Below, piece by piece: positions 1 through 33,872 of a stretch of 64,000 nucleotides of DNA. This DNA comes from Apostichopus japonicus. Its lineage: Eukaryota; Echinodermata; Holothuroidea; Aspidochirotida; Stichopodidae. The stretch spans positions 16,151,918 to 16,215,917 of the forward strand of contig NC_092570.1 of assembly GCF_037975245.1 (NCBI RefSeq). Reading direction: 5' to 3'. The notes under the pieces are model-generated. The model did no database searches. It had not been told where the DNA came from and was given only the letters and a program-made list of their open reading frames with translations. How positions within the stretch are numbered: position 1 is the first letter of the stretch; every line of letters starts with the position of its first letter. Position numbers and translations under genes: made by a program.

Positions 1-1255
1 CGTGGAAAAGTTTTGAAACGTCGCTTTGAAGTGTTATACAGATTTACGTATATGTGTTGCACAAAATTTTGGAGATAGCACGGATGTAGTACATGTCTTT
101 AATTGGTCTGCCACGTCGGCCCGCAGCGATATTTACTGTTGGCGACAAATGTCCCCCACTGCATGATTAGGGGCTTATAATATATGCTAATTGTAGGACA
201 AGAGCAAAAGTGCAAATCTATCACTTTTCATGGCTAAAGAAAGAATTGCAGTATTTGGTGAATTATTTTCATCCCTTGCCATGGGTTAATTTTGGTGCTG
301 CATGCTACAATGGTGGTCGTGAAGGGAACGTTGCTACCTCCAGACATTTTCCTTTTCTTGGCATAATTTGTACAAATTGCTATATGCAAAGCTAATTTCA
401 TGGGAGACTGAGCGGTATATTAGTCTTGCCATGTCCTTCCTAGGGGGAGAAAAAAAAGGAAAAAATTGAGCTTAAGTGCTGTTTCTGTAAGCTATTAAGA
501 TTCTGTAAGCTATTAAGTTATTCAGCTTAAAGAAAAACAAGCTATAATCTCTGGAAGTATTTGTTCAAGGCTAAAACCTGATTATGATGTCAGACATTTA
601 GCCCCATTCTGTTCATTCATGTGGATCCTTTGGTACAGGTTACACTTTGGTACAGGTCCTGTATACCTGCACCCTTTGGTACAGGTTATACCTGCAGGGT
701 GCATTGAATTCATATGGTATCCCATAAAGAGGTTGATATCAACTCTGGATTCAGTTTCTTTCTTTTTTTACCCCAGATACAATTGCTATATCCTTGGAAG
801 GGACATTACACCTTTGGGATGATATGGTGGCTATGCTTTTTGACAACAGACCTGTCATCAACGAATACATCCATTATTCGTGACATGTTTGGTTTTCAGG
901 TTATGTGAACCCATTTATGAAATGAAATAATAACCAGTAACTTTTCTTCACTCATTTAAAAAAAAAAAAAAAATTATTTATCTCGTCATTGAAATTTATA
1001 TCAAAAAACAAAACAAAGCTCCACAAACTAATATCCACAAAGGCTTAGTGGGAAGCATGAGGTCTATCCAGCCTAATAACCTAAATGCCAAAGATGATGC
1101 TATAGCAAGTTCTTCAATTTTGCTTCAAAGTCAACTCTTTTTATTTATTTATTTGGTTTTTGTTGTTGTCCTTTGCCATTATACGTTTTATTCTTCCTCT
1201 CTCTCTTTTTATATTTTTTCTACTTTTTTTTGACGGTGATTACATTTTCTCGCAG
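1..1255 (+). other. Intron of the ABCC4-like gene (or upstream flank), no exon recognised
   Basis: No ABCC-like peptide is seen in any frame here. The stretch has AT-rich sequence, a poly-A run near 958-973 and three close repeats of CTTTGGTACAGGT between 627 and 686. It ends in a pyrimidine-rich tract and CAG acceptor at 1253-1255. The preceding coding exon must end in phase 2 and is outside the window. Confidence 0.6.
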
Positions 1256-21921
<20,666 letters not shown>

Positions 21922-23560
21922 GTGGATGAGGAAAACGCAAATATGTGAGAAATGCTGCCTCCCTTAAGTACAATACGGGAAGGGGGGGTGGGGGTGAACG
22001 AAGCACCAGAATGATGATAACGGCCTCCATTAAGAAACCAATATTCAATATTCAAAACCAATATTCTTTATCTTGCCTGCAGGTGCAAAATGACTTGTTG
22101 GCAACAAGTCTCAAATGCGGTAGCAGCAGTGATACTTGATTGTATCGATTCTCACCTACACAACCCTTTGCACCACCAATGGCTACAATTTTAGCCCTTT
22201 CTTGGGGGTGGGGGTGGAGGGGCTGACAATCATAGAAAGGCATTATCAGTTATTTTCTTTCTTATTTTCTTTTGTAATTTTATTAATTATTATGATTATT
22301 TTTTTATTGCTTGCTGAAAGCAAACAGTTATAGGGTAGTGATGGCACGTCTATCTAGGTAAAATAGAATCAAGATAAACGAAAACTGTTAGCAAACTTGC
22401 TTATCCACTAAAGAACCTTCATCCACTAAAGAATCGTTGTCAAGTAGAGGTTTAACATTTTGAGAGGCTACTTTATTATTATAGAAAAATATCTGCAAAT
22501 CATATCATGTTGGAAATACTTGCATTTGTTGTAAAAAATTACATCCATTATTTCTTACCAAAGGCTTCTGTTCTGTGATTTAAACCTGAAAATGTTTAGG
22601 GGGAGGGGGGTGAGGGTTCATGCTTTCCTCTGTTCTCATTCCATAGGATTTTGTATTGTTTTGTGTCTTTTTTTATTTGTACGTCTCAATCCCGACTTCT
22701 TAAAAAAGTTTATCGAAAATATTCAAATTTTGGTGGCTGTTATTTTCTATATTTTTGAATGATGCATCAATAGAGGGATTTTCCCTTATAGATGTATTTC
22801 CTCATTTCTGTATTCCTTTCATACTTTTGTTACCCCTTGTGGAGAAGGGATTTATTGTACAAATAAGCATTTGAAAAGGGGAAAAAAAAAATTGATGTAT
22901 AGTTTTGTAACCCTCCAGCCCTGAATTGGATCATTTTCCACAGCTTTTTATAATAACGGTAACTAATTTATGTATGTTCTTTAAAAGTATTAATACAGGA
23001 TTGTGTATGGTACAGGTTTATTGATATATTTTGCTTTGTTAAAGAATTTGAGAAAGAATAGTATCATAATGAATTATATTATGATCACATGATTTTGTTT
23101 ATCTTGTGTTCCTTTAAAGTGTTTGTTATAAGAACTCAGGCCATCACCATTACTTGTATTCATTGAAAGTGTTGGCAACTATACGGTGGATCCATGTTAA
23201 TACCCTCCTCAAAAAAAAATTGTGCCCCTCCAAACAAACACCCTGCCCCTCCAAATTTGACAAGGTAGCTACGGGCACGATTAAACTACAAAGCTACTGT
23301 ACTAGAAGCCTATTGAATACATGGAAACTTAAGGTTCCATCTACACAGTTCGTCAAACTGTTTGTTGCAACGTGAAACGTACATCCATCTACAGGGTCCT
23401 ATTTTATAAAATTCAGATGATATAGTTTGGGAATCAACTTTACAGTGATACTCAGATTGAAGACCAAAGTTTGGCCTTAAGAGATTCACAATTTTAAGCC
23501 ATTATGCAACAGCAAGTTGCATAGTTATTGTTCGTATTTTAGAGCATCAAAATAACAATA
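21922..23560 (+). other. 3' untranslated/flanking region of the ABCC4-like gene
   Basis: AT-rich sequence without a recognisable gene. It contains short poly-G and poly-A runs. I did not find a clear AATAAA signal close to the stop codon, so the 3' end of the mRNA is not placed. Confidence 0.5.
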
Positions 23561-23565
23561 TAGGA

Positions 23566-24155
23566 GCCGGTCACAACCGTATATACGGGGCCGGCCACTA
23601 CCCTATATACAGGGGCGGAGAAGGGGCCGGCCACTACCCTATATACAGGGGCGGAGAAGGGGCCAGCCACTACCCTATATACAGGGGCGGAGAAGGGGCC
23701 AGCCACTACCCTATATACAGGGGCGGAGAAGGGGCCAGCCACTACCCTATATACAGGGGCGGAGAAGGGGCCAGCCACTACCCTATATACAGGGGCGGAG
23801 AAGGGGCCGGCCACTACCCTATATACAGGGGCGGAGAAGGGGCCGGCCACTACCCTATATACAGGGTGTAGAAGGTGCCGGCAACTATCCTTTATACAGG
23901 GGCGGAGTAGGAGCCGGCCACTACCTAATATTCAGGGGTGGAGAAGGGGCCGGCCACTACCCTATATACAGCAGCGGAGAAGGGGCCGGCCACTACCCTA
24001 TATACAGGGCGTAGAAGGTGCCGGCAGCTATCCTTTATACAGGGGCGGAGTAGGAGCCGGCCACTACCTAATATTCAGGGGTGGATTAGGAGCAGACCAC
24101 TACCCTATATTCGGGTACCAAGTAGGGGCCGGTCACTACCTTTAATAGAGGGGCG
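23566..24155. repeat. 36-bp GC-rich minisatellite, about 16 copies
   Basis: Head-to-tail units contain GGCCGGCCACTACCCTATAT and CAGGGGCGGAGAA. The first half is nearly uniform. From about 23866 a longer higher-order unit appears twice (variant units with TATCCTTTATACAGG and CTACCTAATATTCAGG, about 141 nt apart). Because 36 is divisible by 3, long open frames run through it on both strands (for example GPFSAPVYRVVA repeats on the minus strand); these are not taken as genes. Confidence 0.95.
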
Positions 24156-24159
24156 GGCT

Positions 24160-27100
24160 GGGGTATTAATCGCTACCTGCTCAGTGATCCAAACAGAGTC
24201 GCTGTGATTTAAAAAAAAGCTCCCGGCACCCCAATCTGGTGGCGCCTGTCGGCCCCTCCAACGGGGCAGCAACCACCATTATTTGTTCCTGGGGGGGTGG
24301 GAGGGAGGAGGGGGTTACGTAATATTTTCTGTCTCATGACCATGAACAATTTCCAAGGCATGCCACAATTGACTACATCCAGTTTCAAGATTTGATGATT
24401 TAAAGTATATAAGCTTGCATCATATTGAAATGGGGGTTAATTACAACCCCTCCCCTACCCTACCTCCTCTAGATCCGTGCCTGAAAATCTTTCCACCTGA
24501 TGAACTGTTACGGTAAATGTTGACAACAAAATATTGTCTAAGTCGTACTTGTACTCACAGTGGCACCTTTTTTTCCTTTCTTTTTTTAACTAATATAATA
24601 ATAAAAAAAAAAGTTCACTAAATCATCTGGTGTTTATATGGATGTAAAAACAGATATTATAAACAAAGAGCTCCTGTTACAAACCACTGGTATAATAATC
24701 ATAAAGTATTTCGATTTCACTTTTCCTTTATAATATCGTATCTTATTCCACCAACCATGTGATCTTGGTTTCACCCCAGGTTGACCTTGGCAGATAACAA
24801 TAGAATCACGTGACAATGACTCACCCTCCATCCGCGCAAGATGAGTTATACCGCTGACATTATTTAATGGTAGCCTATAGCTGTTGTCAACCCCAGATAA
24901 CCATTGAACGCCAACAGACGCACGCACAACTGGTATAACAAGGTGACTTGGTTACGTGTTGCTATGACATTGTGCCTGTCAAAGTCGTCTTGACTTGACG
25001 GAATTACGTAGTATGTGAAGGGTCTTGAAAATGAAACAAAAGATCTTAGCTTCCGGGCAGAAAGAAAACTTCAAAGGAAGTGGACACTCAATGTATGGAA
25101 AACGAAAGATGACGAACACACAAATATATATTTGCATGAACTTAAACAAATATCCCTTAAGCAATTGAGTTTGATAAAGTCTGTATGATGATAACGGTGA
25201 CACTAAAATCACGTAACAGCACAGTAATTCATTACCTTGAATAATTACCCAAGATTTAAATCAAATCTTGAAGGGGGAAAAAACTTCCAATTTTTCCAAC
25301 TTCCTTTTTAAATGTGATCAACATGCCTACTTTTGAGAACAGTTTGCCACCCACAACATGTTGAAAAAATACTGGCAAATATTTGACTTACGCTCATTAA
25401 TCTTCAAGTGGCAATATAAAAAAGCATCTTTTAGAAGGGTGTCATAAACTGATCAATTTTTAAATATTTCTTTATATTTATACATTTCTTTAAATTGCAA
25501 ATACCAACACAAAAACGTATCAATTTGAAGACACCATCGCTTGGTTTACTTACTTACTTACAGCTTCATATACTTGAATAATAAAGTACGCGTAGCGGTG
25601 TAAGCAGCTGGCATGGAGAATGACTTGTCGGCTATTGGTCAGTGACGACAGCTTAGTAAATGTTAACGTACTCTAAAATATTTGCTAATAAATCCAAATG
25701 AATTGTTAGGTGACATTGGTCAAGTTCTGACCCTTGAGTAGCAGGGTCTGTTTGTTTGTTGTTCGTTTTTTGTCATTTTTTGTTTGTTCCAAGCCACCAA
25801 GTTGACTTGTCAAATGAATGACTACGCGTTGTTACTAGTATAGACTGTAATAGAAAGTATTCTCAATGAACAAGAACTTAACTACTAAAGTCACTTTAAA
25901 ATTCACTTCATATAAATAGTATAGCCTATAGCCATTTGTTCCAATACCGAGTGGATCTAAATATAACCATGGCGTTTCAATACCTATAACTTGATAATAA
26001 TTGTTTTTTGTCAGTGAATTAGCAATTATCATATCACTTCTCATTAGCCCCCCCCCCCCCTCCCCCGCATCCACCCCTTGCCACCACTCCAGACTTCAAA
26101 CTTCTGACTTTTTCGTTTAAGAATGAAAAGTGCTCATTTAGACAGAATTTCAACCCTATTTATAGTCACACCTCAGCCGACTCCCCTTTCTCCAGTAAAG
26201 TTTTTTTCCTTTCTGAGGTGTTTCGTTAAGTTCCCGCCTAAATGGAAGACCTCTTTGATTGCATTCGTAAGTTCATTCTTATTCTATGATCGCGAGGCGT
26301 TCACATTATTTTCATATTTACCACACAAGACGCGGTAGTCTTCATTTTTTCAACGCAGCATATTGAAATCAGGTATAAATATCTCAACAAACAGAGCAGG
26401 CCTACTTCCGTCTGCGCTTGCTAAAAACCTTTGAAGTAGTTTTCATTGCATATTCCACCGGTGCATGGGGCGCCGGATGGATCAGTTAACGGTTGCCAAC
26501 ATATGCGGGTTGAATTAAAGCATTTCGATTTCCTACTTGGAATTCGGAGACGTTTTCAACGTTACCATTTCTCCAAGAGGCCGTTCATGTAGATCTATGG
26601 AAGTTGATGAGAAACAATATATTTACGTGGACCATAAATTGATCCGGTTAAAATTGTAAGGTGTACTTAAAATGTTCCCAATGTTTATATAAAAACTTGC
26701 AACATAATGAAAGACTTTGATATCAACATACCAGAATTCCGCTTCTTATCCAGGCTACTGCATTTTTATCGATATAGGGAGGGGATAACACTGGCCAACA
26801 CTGTTCTTCTTTTTTAAATTTCCCTTTTTTATGAACAGACTATATTCCCCCCCCCCCCCCCTCTCTCATTACCACTCTCCCTGACATAAAACACGTTCCA
26901 CCAACTTAGCTTTTATACATTTTACCTTTAAATGTTAACTGCACATACAAATGTAAATTAACATAATGGAAATAAAATGCATCAGCTAGCATCTTAGCCC
27001 CATTATACAAAAAAAAATTCATATTCCCCCTATTAGACCCCTCCCCGTGACGAACATCAGCCAATATTAGGTGCCTCGTCCACAGTCCCCCCACCCCTCC

Positions 27101-27623
27101 CCCCAACAGAGCAAAGGATAATTCAGGATAAACGGCATCTGACGAAGTTGAGAGAACGATATGCGTGGAGATCATGTGAGTGAGTTTTTTTTTAATATTG
27201 CCCATATTTTTCTTTATCTTTCAATATATATATGCTCTCTTTTTCTTTCACTAGTTTATTTATTATTAAAATAACTGCTAATGTATATATATCTATCCCG
27301 GTTTGTCAACATGTATACAGTTATCTTTCAAAGTAACATGCGTAAAATGGAATGGCCATAGTGCATGCTTGGCCAGGGAAAGTATCGAAGCATGTATAGC
27401 TATGTGGCTAAAGCGGAGTTGCTAATTCATCAGTAGCAGATTGGAGGGGGGGGGGGGGGCAATGTTTCATACTTGTTTTGTTCTTCAATTTTACAATGAC
27501 TATGTTGCGATGCAATGACTATGTTGCGATCACCAAATTTGCATATGTTAATACAATGTTGTCTAAAGCTTTCTGTGAATTACGGAATAGTATAGTTTGG
27601 TATTAAAACAATACATATAACAT

Positions 27624-27683
<60 letters not shown>

Positions 27684-30600
27684 CCTGATTAACTGAACCA
27701 AACAGGTGTTTCGTTTTCCCCAATGCACACTCTTTAATTCCGAATAGAAAGGTTCCCCCTCTTTAAGATTGGCTATACAGATGATGAAACTGATTGATTT
27801 CAGTCTGCTTCCCCTATGAGAGAGTGACTTTCACCTCTCTAAAGAGTGATCCTACTGGACAGTCTACTTGAAAGGGGGGGGGGGATTCTCACTTCGTTGA
27901 ATTCAGAGAGCCATTAAGGTTAGAAACAGATTACAACATGAAAGAAAAACAGTTATATCGGTCCTGGCAGTTGTTGTCGATGTAATCCGTTATAGGTTCA
28001 TGTTGTAGAATATATCATAGACAGCCTGAGTCTGTCGATAGACAAAAACAGGGAACTTGATTGGTGGTAGCCTATATGTTAGGCATATCTCTATCCAATG
28101 ATGGAACGAAAAGTGAAACTTGAAGTTGACACAATTCGTTTCGTTTACAACTCTGTATAGTTACTGTTATAATCTAAACAATTGGTTTATCGAGATATCT
28201 TTAACACGTACGACGTGTTTATGAATCTTTCGATTTCCAACTTTTCATTTTTCGCCCACATTCAGTTTGGTTCATCTTGTGGTGTTTAATTGTTGTCCGT
28301 CATATATTACAATATATTAATACAGAAAAGAAGTATGGTCATGTCATTTCTGTTTTCTATATTGGATTTGTGCTATACATAACCATGCTATTTTAACACA
28401 ATAATGACGTCAACTCCTTCGTTCTGGTCTTGCGTTAAAGCATTCTGTTGAAATTAGTTATCCGATGTTTATAGGGTTAATTTCTATGTGCGTAGAACAC
28501 AGAAGGGCAGGACTTAGAAGAGGGGCTCCCGTACGTTCTAATCTGAAATGAATTCGTACGCCTATCATGCGTATTCCTTAACAACTAGAAGTATAACGGC
28601 TAATGGAATGTATTTTTATTTGTTGTCAGCTTCCATTTTCTCAAATTTTCCTTTCTTCTAATTTTTTTCCGTCTGTTTCTTTGCCGTTGATGTTGTTTTC
28701 TTCAATTGTTCTTTTTTTTCTGTTAAATATTCAACAGTTTTTAAGAAGCAGCCTATAACCAATCACACCGCGTGCCTATCTACGATATAGCCAAACTATC
28801 ACGGATAAAATAATTTTCTGCTCAGCACACAATAACAGATCGAGATGTGTCATCATTCTGTCACACCTCATCGTCTGCAGTAAATAAATCTTGTGAGCGG
28901 TACCCTGTTTATTAGCCTGAAATGATGTGAACTTGAACTTCGTTGGTGATTGAGAAAATAAGCCAAGAGTCAAATTTGCCGTCTCCTATTACACGTTGCT
29001 ACGGTAACGCAGGAAGCTGACGCTGTGATAAAGTACGGTTTACCATAGTTCAGTTAGTACAGTTTGAAACTCCATTGTACGAAACACCATTCTGTCCTGT
29101 AATGCCCGGCTCGTGTTTCTGTTTTCAGACTTACTGTTTAGCCATTCAATTTGTTATAGGCTCTGATAAGCTGAAGTTTACACAAAGCGTTCTCTTCATA
29201 GATTTAGCCTACACGCTCTGTTGACGAGCCATTGTGCGGTGTCAAAGGGCATAAACAGGAGAGAAGCCCTCCCTCGAGCGATCCTAGCCAATTCCGTTCA
29301 TTTTGTGTGCTCTTTATAAACGCCACACAAACCTGTTGAACTATGAACTCACACGATATCATTTTCCACGATTGGTTGAAAATTATTATTATTATACGAT
29401 GAGTGGTTTTTAACAGCCGTGAGACGAGTTTGCTTGTCGTTCTTTAGAGAGAGCATTTACCAAATTCATGGTGACGAAAGCTTCAAGGTATTTGCACTGC
29501 GTGTGTTACACAGTAGGTGTTGTGGTTTGCTGTCCCTCATCGGGCAAATAGGCAAATAACAAGGATTTCACAGACCTTTCATGCACAATCTGCACACGAC
29601 TCGAGCGACAACTTGTGCCATGGAGTAACAGATGCCAAAATCTACACCAGGATGAACTACATCCAATTTAATATACAATACTGTTCAATCACGCGAACGA
29701 ATTAACTGGACTTTATCTGTTGTCATCAGGGAAAGCCGAAAAACAACAAGTTATTACAGTCTTTCAAGGCGACGAGGTAAACCAGGATTTATTATAATAC
29801 AACCCTGGGATAATCCGACAAAGGTGTACCGTGTCGGTTCAGGGAGTTACGTGGTTGATGAAGTTAAAAGTTGGTATAGGTTTGTGCACAATCTGTAGTG
29901 AAAAATAGCGCTTTTGGGAAACGGATCCATACAAATTTACTCAAGGTTACCGTAGCAACTAATAACGGAGTATCACCTATTTTGTTAAGGATGGATTAAT
30001 ATTAGTGTCAATATGTTTATCCAAGGAGAACGTCCAATCTTTAATCTTTCTTAAACGTAACCTGAATCTGCTATTACAAGTCTTCATTTATGAATTTGAG
30101 GAAATTGATAAACGTCCGTTGAAGTTCTTGTTAGTGTTTTGTCAGTCGACTGCTGTTGATAAATAATACCTAACCTGTATTATCACTTACGTTGGACAGA
30201 ATCGTGCAGATTTTATTTTATTCTATTTCGCACAACTGCTTCTAACTGTTGAATAGATTGCGGTACACAAACTAAACATTGGATTTTATCAAGCTATCCC
30301 TAGTTACTGGTTTGAGACTTAAAATCTAACTAAAGATATTTCCATATATGATTCGTCAGGACGATCAACGACAACTGTATAATTCTGAAAGTCAGAAACC
30401 ATGGTTTGATTGAGTCGATGACCAGTTGTGGCTCTTTAACTTCCGAACATAAAAACTCAGGTTACAAGTTCAAAGATTGTGACACTTCCAGCGTAAACAC
30501 ATGTTAAGGTTATTTTTATGTTCAATACGATATCGACTGGATCATTGGCAGATCTCCATTTAGTGAAATAATGTTAAAAATATTGGATTGATATCAAACT

Positions 30601-30842
30601 ATTTTATAGTGTCGTCGTTGTTGAAGTTAGGTTACCTGAGAGTTGACACGTCTATAACTGTTTATGTCTAATATATAAATTTTCGTTTCACCTAGAGAAC
30701 GAACATTCTTCCAATTTTGTATCAATTTGTAGACATTAACAAAATTCCACCGTAAACGTAAAAACAAACCGCGTAACATATTTATCAAGGAGCTTAAGGC
30801 AAGCACGTTAATGTTCTCATAAAGCTATCATTGACGATCACC
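24160..30842. other. Intergenic region
   Basis: About 6.7 kb between the minisatellite and the Ig-receptor gene with no recognisable coding sequence. It holds poly-C and poly-G runs (near 26047, 26847, 27446, 27875), an (AT)n tract at 27626-27684 and a short duplication of GACTATGTTGCGAT (27498 and 27518). The upstream regulatory DNA of the Ig gene should lie in its right part, but no specific element could be supported. Confidence 0.6.
27626..27684. repeat. (AT)n microsatellite
   Basis: About 58 nt of almost pure AT dinucleotide. Confidence 0.95.
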
Positions 30843-32255
30843 ATGGAAACTATAAATTTTACATTTTTACTGCTAATTGTTGGATCATTAATTTGTTCGT
30901 CGTCGACGGAGAGTACCGTAGCAATTAAACTCAGTGACTCAGCCATCCAAGTTGGTATGGGTAAGTATGCCATACCAGTAGGGAAAACGGTGGAATTTTC
31001 TTGCAAGTTGCGCCAATTTATCGGCGCGCAGTTATGGATTTTACGCAACGGGGATATTATTTTAGAGCGTACTTTGGATTCAGTGGGCATAACGACGGTG
31101 AATATCGACATCGTCGGCGAGGAAAATACCTCAGGACTTTATACGTGTCGTTTCTATCGAAAGTTGAAACGTAAGGAGAGCCAAGCGATAACTTATACCA
31201 CTGAAAATACCGTCGAATTAACGGTGTTAACGGAAGATCATTTACCGCTGTGTTCCTCTAGTCTAGGTGAAGATGGACTCACCGATGAAGAGATGACAGT
31301 ATTTTGTGGAACTTACTCTCCTAATCCTCCTATTGAAGATATTCTTTGGAGAGGTCTTGAAACCACGTCCGAAAATTACGGATCTTACAAATTTTATTTC
31401 GCTGATATTCAACTGAGCAATCAGCCTTCCGAAATATCTTGTGGTTACTTTGGGCTAGTAGATGATCGAAGTGTATGGACATCTCTTTGTTCCATACCAA
31501 CTTTAACAGTCTCGCAACATACGCGGGTAACCATGGAACCTACTGAGTTTAACGAAATCAATGCTACGCTTCGATTTACCTGTACTAGCGATCCGCCTGC
31601 GTCACTGATACGATGGAATATCTTTGGACATAGTGATAATATCATTGATGATTATTACACGACTAAAATAAAAGCCGAAATGATAGTAAATATAACTCAA
31701 GCATTTGGTAAATCCACCTTAACTATGCCATCCAGCGCAATTAAACTCGATGGTGTACATATTGTGGCTTGTTCGACGAAAAGGGAAAATTTTCAAATGG
31801 CTGTTTCTGAGTATATGCCAGTGCCTACACCCGACAGGCAAACGACGCCATTATTAAATACGTTAAAACAGGGTCCTCCCGGGGTCACAGTAACCCCACC
31901 CAGTACCCCATCTAGTCGTTTCAGTTCCCAAACGTCTGGCAGTGGTTCCGCTGGATTTATCGTCGTGATAGTTCTCTTGGTAATTATCGTTTTGATTTTA
32001 GGAATTATTTCTTTGTGGTTGTACAAGAACCACAGAACTAACATCAAAAATAACAACCGCCCTACAGCTCAGCTGAGTGCGGACGGATTATCGGTGGCTC
32101 AAAGGAACGCTACCTACCAGCCATTAAACGCCCAAATAATAGCGCCACCTGCTTATGCGGATCTCGATGTCGGTTACGCAACAATGTCACCGCCTCAACT
32201 TGACGACCAACATTATATGGAACCTTCCATGGCCATGAAGGGGGATCAAAGGTGA
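30843..32255 (+). CDS. Ig-like type I membrane receptor, single exon, tyrosine-rich tail
   Basis: An uninterrupted frame of 470 codons plus stop. The start is the ATG in ATCACCATGG, a strong initiation context; an upstream TTG extension is not needed. Residues 1-23 form a signal peptide (FTFLLLIVGSLICSSS). The ectodomain has an Ig-like first domain with Cys54, Trp65 and SGLYTC (Cys102), a central cysteine-containing region, and a third region (LRFTCTSDPP, IRW, IVACST) that also looks Ig-like, with several sequons. A Thr/Ser/Pro-rich stalk precedes a TM helix at about 371-393. The cytoplasmic tail has Tyr425 (YQPL), Tyr438 (YADL), Tyr445 (YATM) and Tyr458 (YMEP). The first two form an ITAM-like pair with a 9-residue gap; YATM is a YxxM-type site. 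An adhesion or immune receptor is inferred; no named orthologue is recognised. Confidence 0.85.
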   Translation: METINFTFLLLIVGSLICSSSTESTVAIKLSDSAIQVGMGKYAIPVGKTVEFSCKLRQFIGAQLWILRNGDIILERTLDSVGITTVNIDIVGEENTSGLYTCRFYRKLKRKESQAITYTTENTVELTVLTEDHLPLCSSSLGEDGLTDEEMTVFCGTYSPNPPIEDILWRGLETTSENYGSYKFYFADIQLSNQPSEISCGYFGLVDDRSVWTSLCSIPTLTVSQHTRVTMEPTEFNEINATLRFTCTSDPPASLIRWNIFGHSDNIIDDYYTTKIKAEMIVNITQAFGKSTLTMPSSAIKLDGVHIVACSTKRENFQMAVSEYMPVPTPDRQTTPLLNTLKQGPPGVTVTPPSTPSSRFSSQTSGSGSAGFIVVIVLLVIIVLILGIISLWLYKNHRTNIKNNNRPTAQLSADGLSVAQRNATYQPLNAQIIAPPAYADLDVGYATMSPPQLDDQHYMEPSMAMKGDQR

Positions 32256-32996
32256 TAACTGTGCACTATATGTACTCGCTATGTTATATTCGTAATTCAA
32301 GTAGTTCGTGTATAAACATAAACCAAAATTTTAAAAATAATTATGTAGTTCTATATAGGCCTACTAGTCCAATATGGGTTCCTTTAAAGTATCAAGTTTC
32401 ATTTTTGGGGAAATGACCGACAACTAGGGTTACATTACATCGGAAGGTCATCAAGTACAGTAGCTACTATACCTGCAGAAGAATACCACCCATTGAGTCG
32501 ACCCGCTCAAAACACGAACTTCCGAAGAGGGAACAAAATCAAAAAAATTGTAGTCTCAAGGAAAAAACATGTTTACAATGTGTATATTCAATGTTTTTTA
32601 CTTTTGTTTATATGAAGGGAATACTGCATGTATTATTATTAATATTATAGTTGTATAGTTTATTGAATGGATAAAACAATAGATCACGTGATACCATTGA
32701 AGATAAGGAGCAGACTTTATATAAAATTATGACAATTAAAGGAGCATTTCATATATTCAATGAACATAATCGTAAAGGAGAAAACCATGAAATTATACGA
32801 GAAATAAAAGACCGAATCCTTATTTGTAATCCAAGGTATACACACAGTGCTGAGTTGTCTGATATTGTCAACAAAATAATAATAATTAATAATAATACTC
32901 AAATTGTTGCTTACTTCTTGTCATAATATACTGAGTTGAAAAATCTCATAAAGTGTGTTAATTTGGGGATTGACAAACAGTGAAAGTAATATGGGA
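32256..32996 (+). other. 3' flank of the Ig-receptor gene
   Basis: AT-rich sequence without coding signs. AAATAAAAG near 32802 is a possible polyadenylation signal. It ends at the target-site duplication of the hAT element. Confidence 0.5.
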
Positions 32997-33081
32997 TCAA
33001 TTGACAGTGGCGTAGCTAGGATTTTTTAAGTGGGGGGGGGGGCATGGGGGGGCTGTTCTTTCTTGTGGGGGGGCCGGGTTA

Positions 33082-33182
33082 CTATCTGAGCGGAGCGCCA
33101 CCTTGGTTGGCGCGGAGCGTACAGAGAAAATTTGAGATTTCAGCACCCCCCAGATCGCAGGAGATGGCACCTGTGAGGCAAA
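33082..33182 (+). repeat. hAT hairpin module, copy 1
   Basis: CTATCTGAGCGGAGCGCCA then TTGGTTGGCGCGGAGCG, ending with a CCTCAGATGGCCGG-like segment in decayed form. The stem GCGCCA/TGGCGC is intact. Confidence 0.75.
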
Positions 33183-33371
33183 ATAGCAACCAAAAAGATG
33201 TGCAACTTTGGTGACAGAAATGCAAAAAAAAAAATTCTCTCTTTCATGCTGACTGGCCTTGCCAACTCAGCCAGACTTTTAACTTGAGTGAAGTTGACAT
33301 CAAAGGCGTACGGGACCATTTCAGTTTGGGGGGGGGGGGCAGAACTTTTTGTGCCCGAAAGTTCCCGTGAC

Positions 33372-33472
33372 ACTATCTAAGCGGAGCGCCACCATCGGTT
33401 GGCGCGTAGCGAACAAGAAAATTTTTGGCACACAATGCCTCTCAGATTGCCGGAAACGGCACTTCTGAGGCC
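33372..33472 (+). repeat. hAT hairpin module, copy 2
   Basis: CTATCTAAGCGGAGCGCC, ACCATCGGTTGGCGCG, AACAAGAAAATTTTTGG and GCCGGAAACGGCACTTC. It aligns with copies 1, 3 and 4 over about 100 nt. Confidence 0.8.
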
Positions 33473-33872
33473 TTGCAAGTTGCATCTAAACATTCTTTAT
33501 TTTATAATCTCACGTTTTAGAAATTTACAGTTCCTCAAAAATTTGGTAAATAAGAAGAAGAAAAAATGGTAACATCACTTTGAAGGGGAAAAATGGGACA
33601 GTATATTTTTTAAGCTGCTATATTTAGTTACCTTATTTATTATTTTAACACAGTACTCAGCTACCTCCAGAAAAACATTGTTCAACGACACGTAGGCGGG
33701 ATAATGTCGCGGTGTCGGGTGAGACTGCAATTTGTCTCACAAAAAAGTATAAAATATAACAAAGAATATGATAAACCTGTACTTCTAGGCTTGTAGACAC
33801 TCCCCCCCCCCCCCCACCATCCATGAAAAAGAAAATGTTTCTGTTATACAGTCATGTCGGGGATATCCAGGT

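Noticed and set aside
23566-24155. Possible CRISPR array (regular 36-bp direct repeats)
   Set aside because: The repeats abut with no unique spacers, and the context is eukaryotic intron/intergenic DNA.
23539-24207. Long open frames with GPFSAPVYRVVA-type repeats
   Set aside because: They follow from a 36-bp minisatellite whose unit length is a multiple of three; frames are open on both strands and no start context or flanking coding sequence exists.
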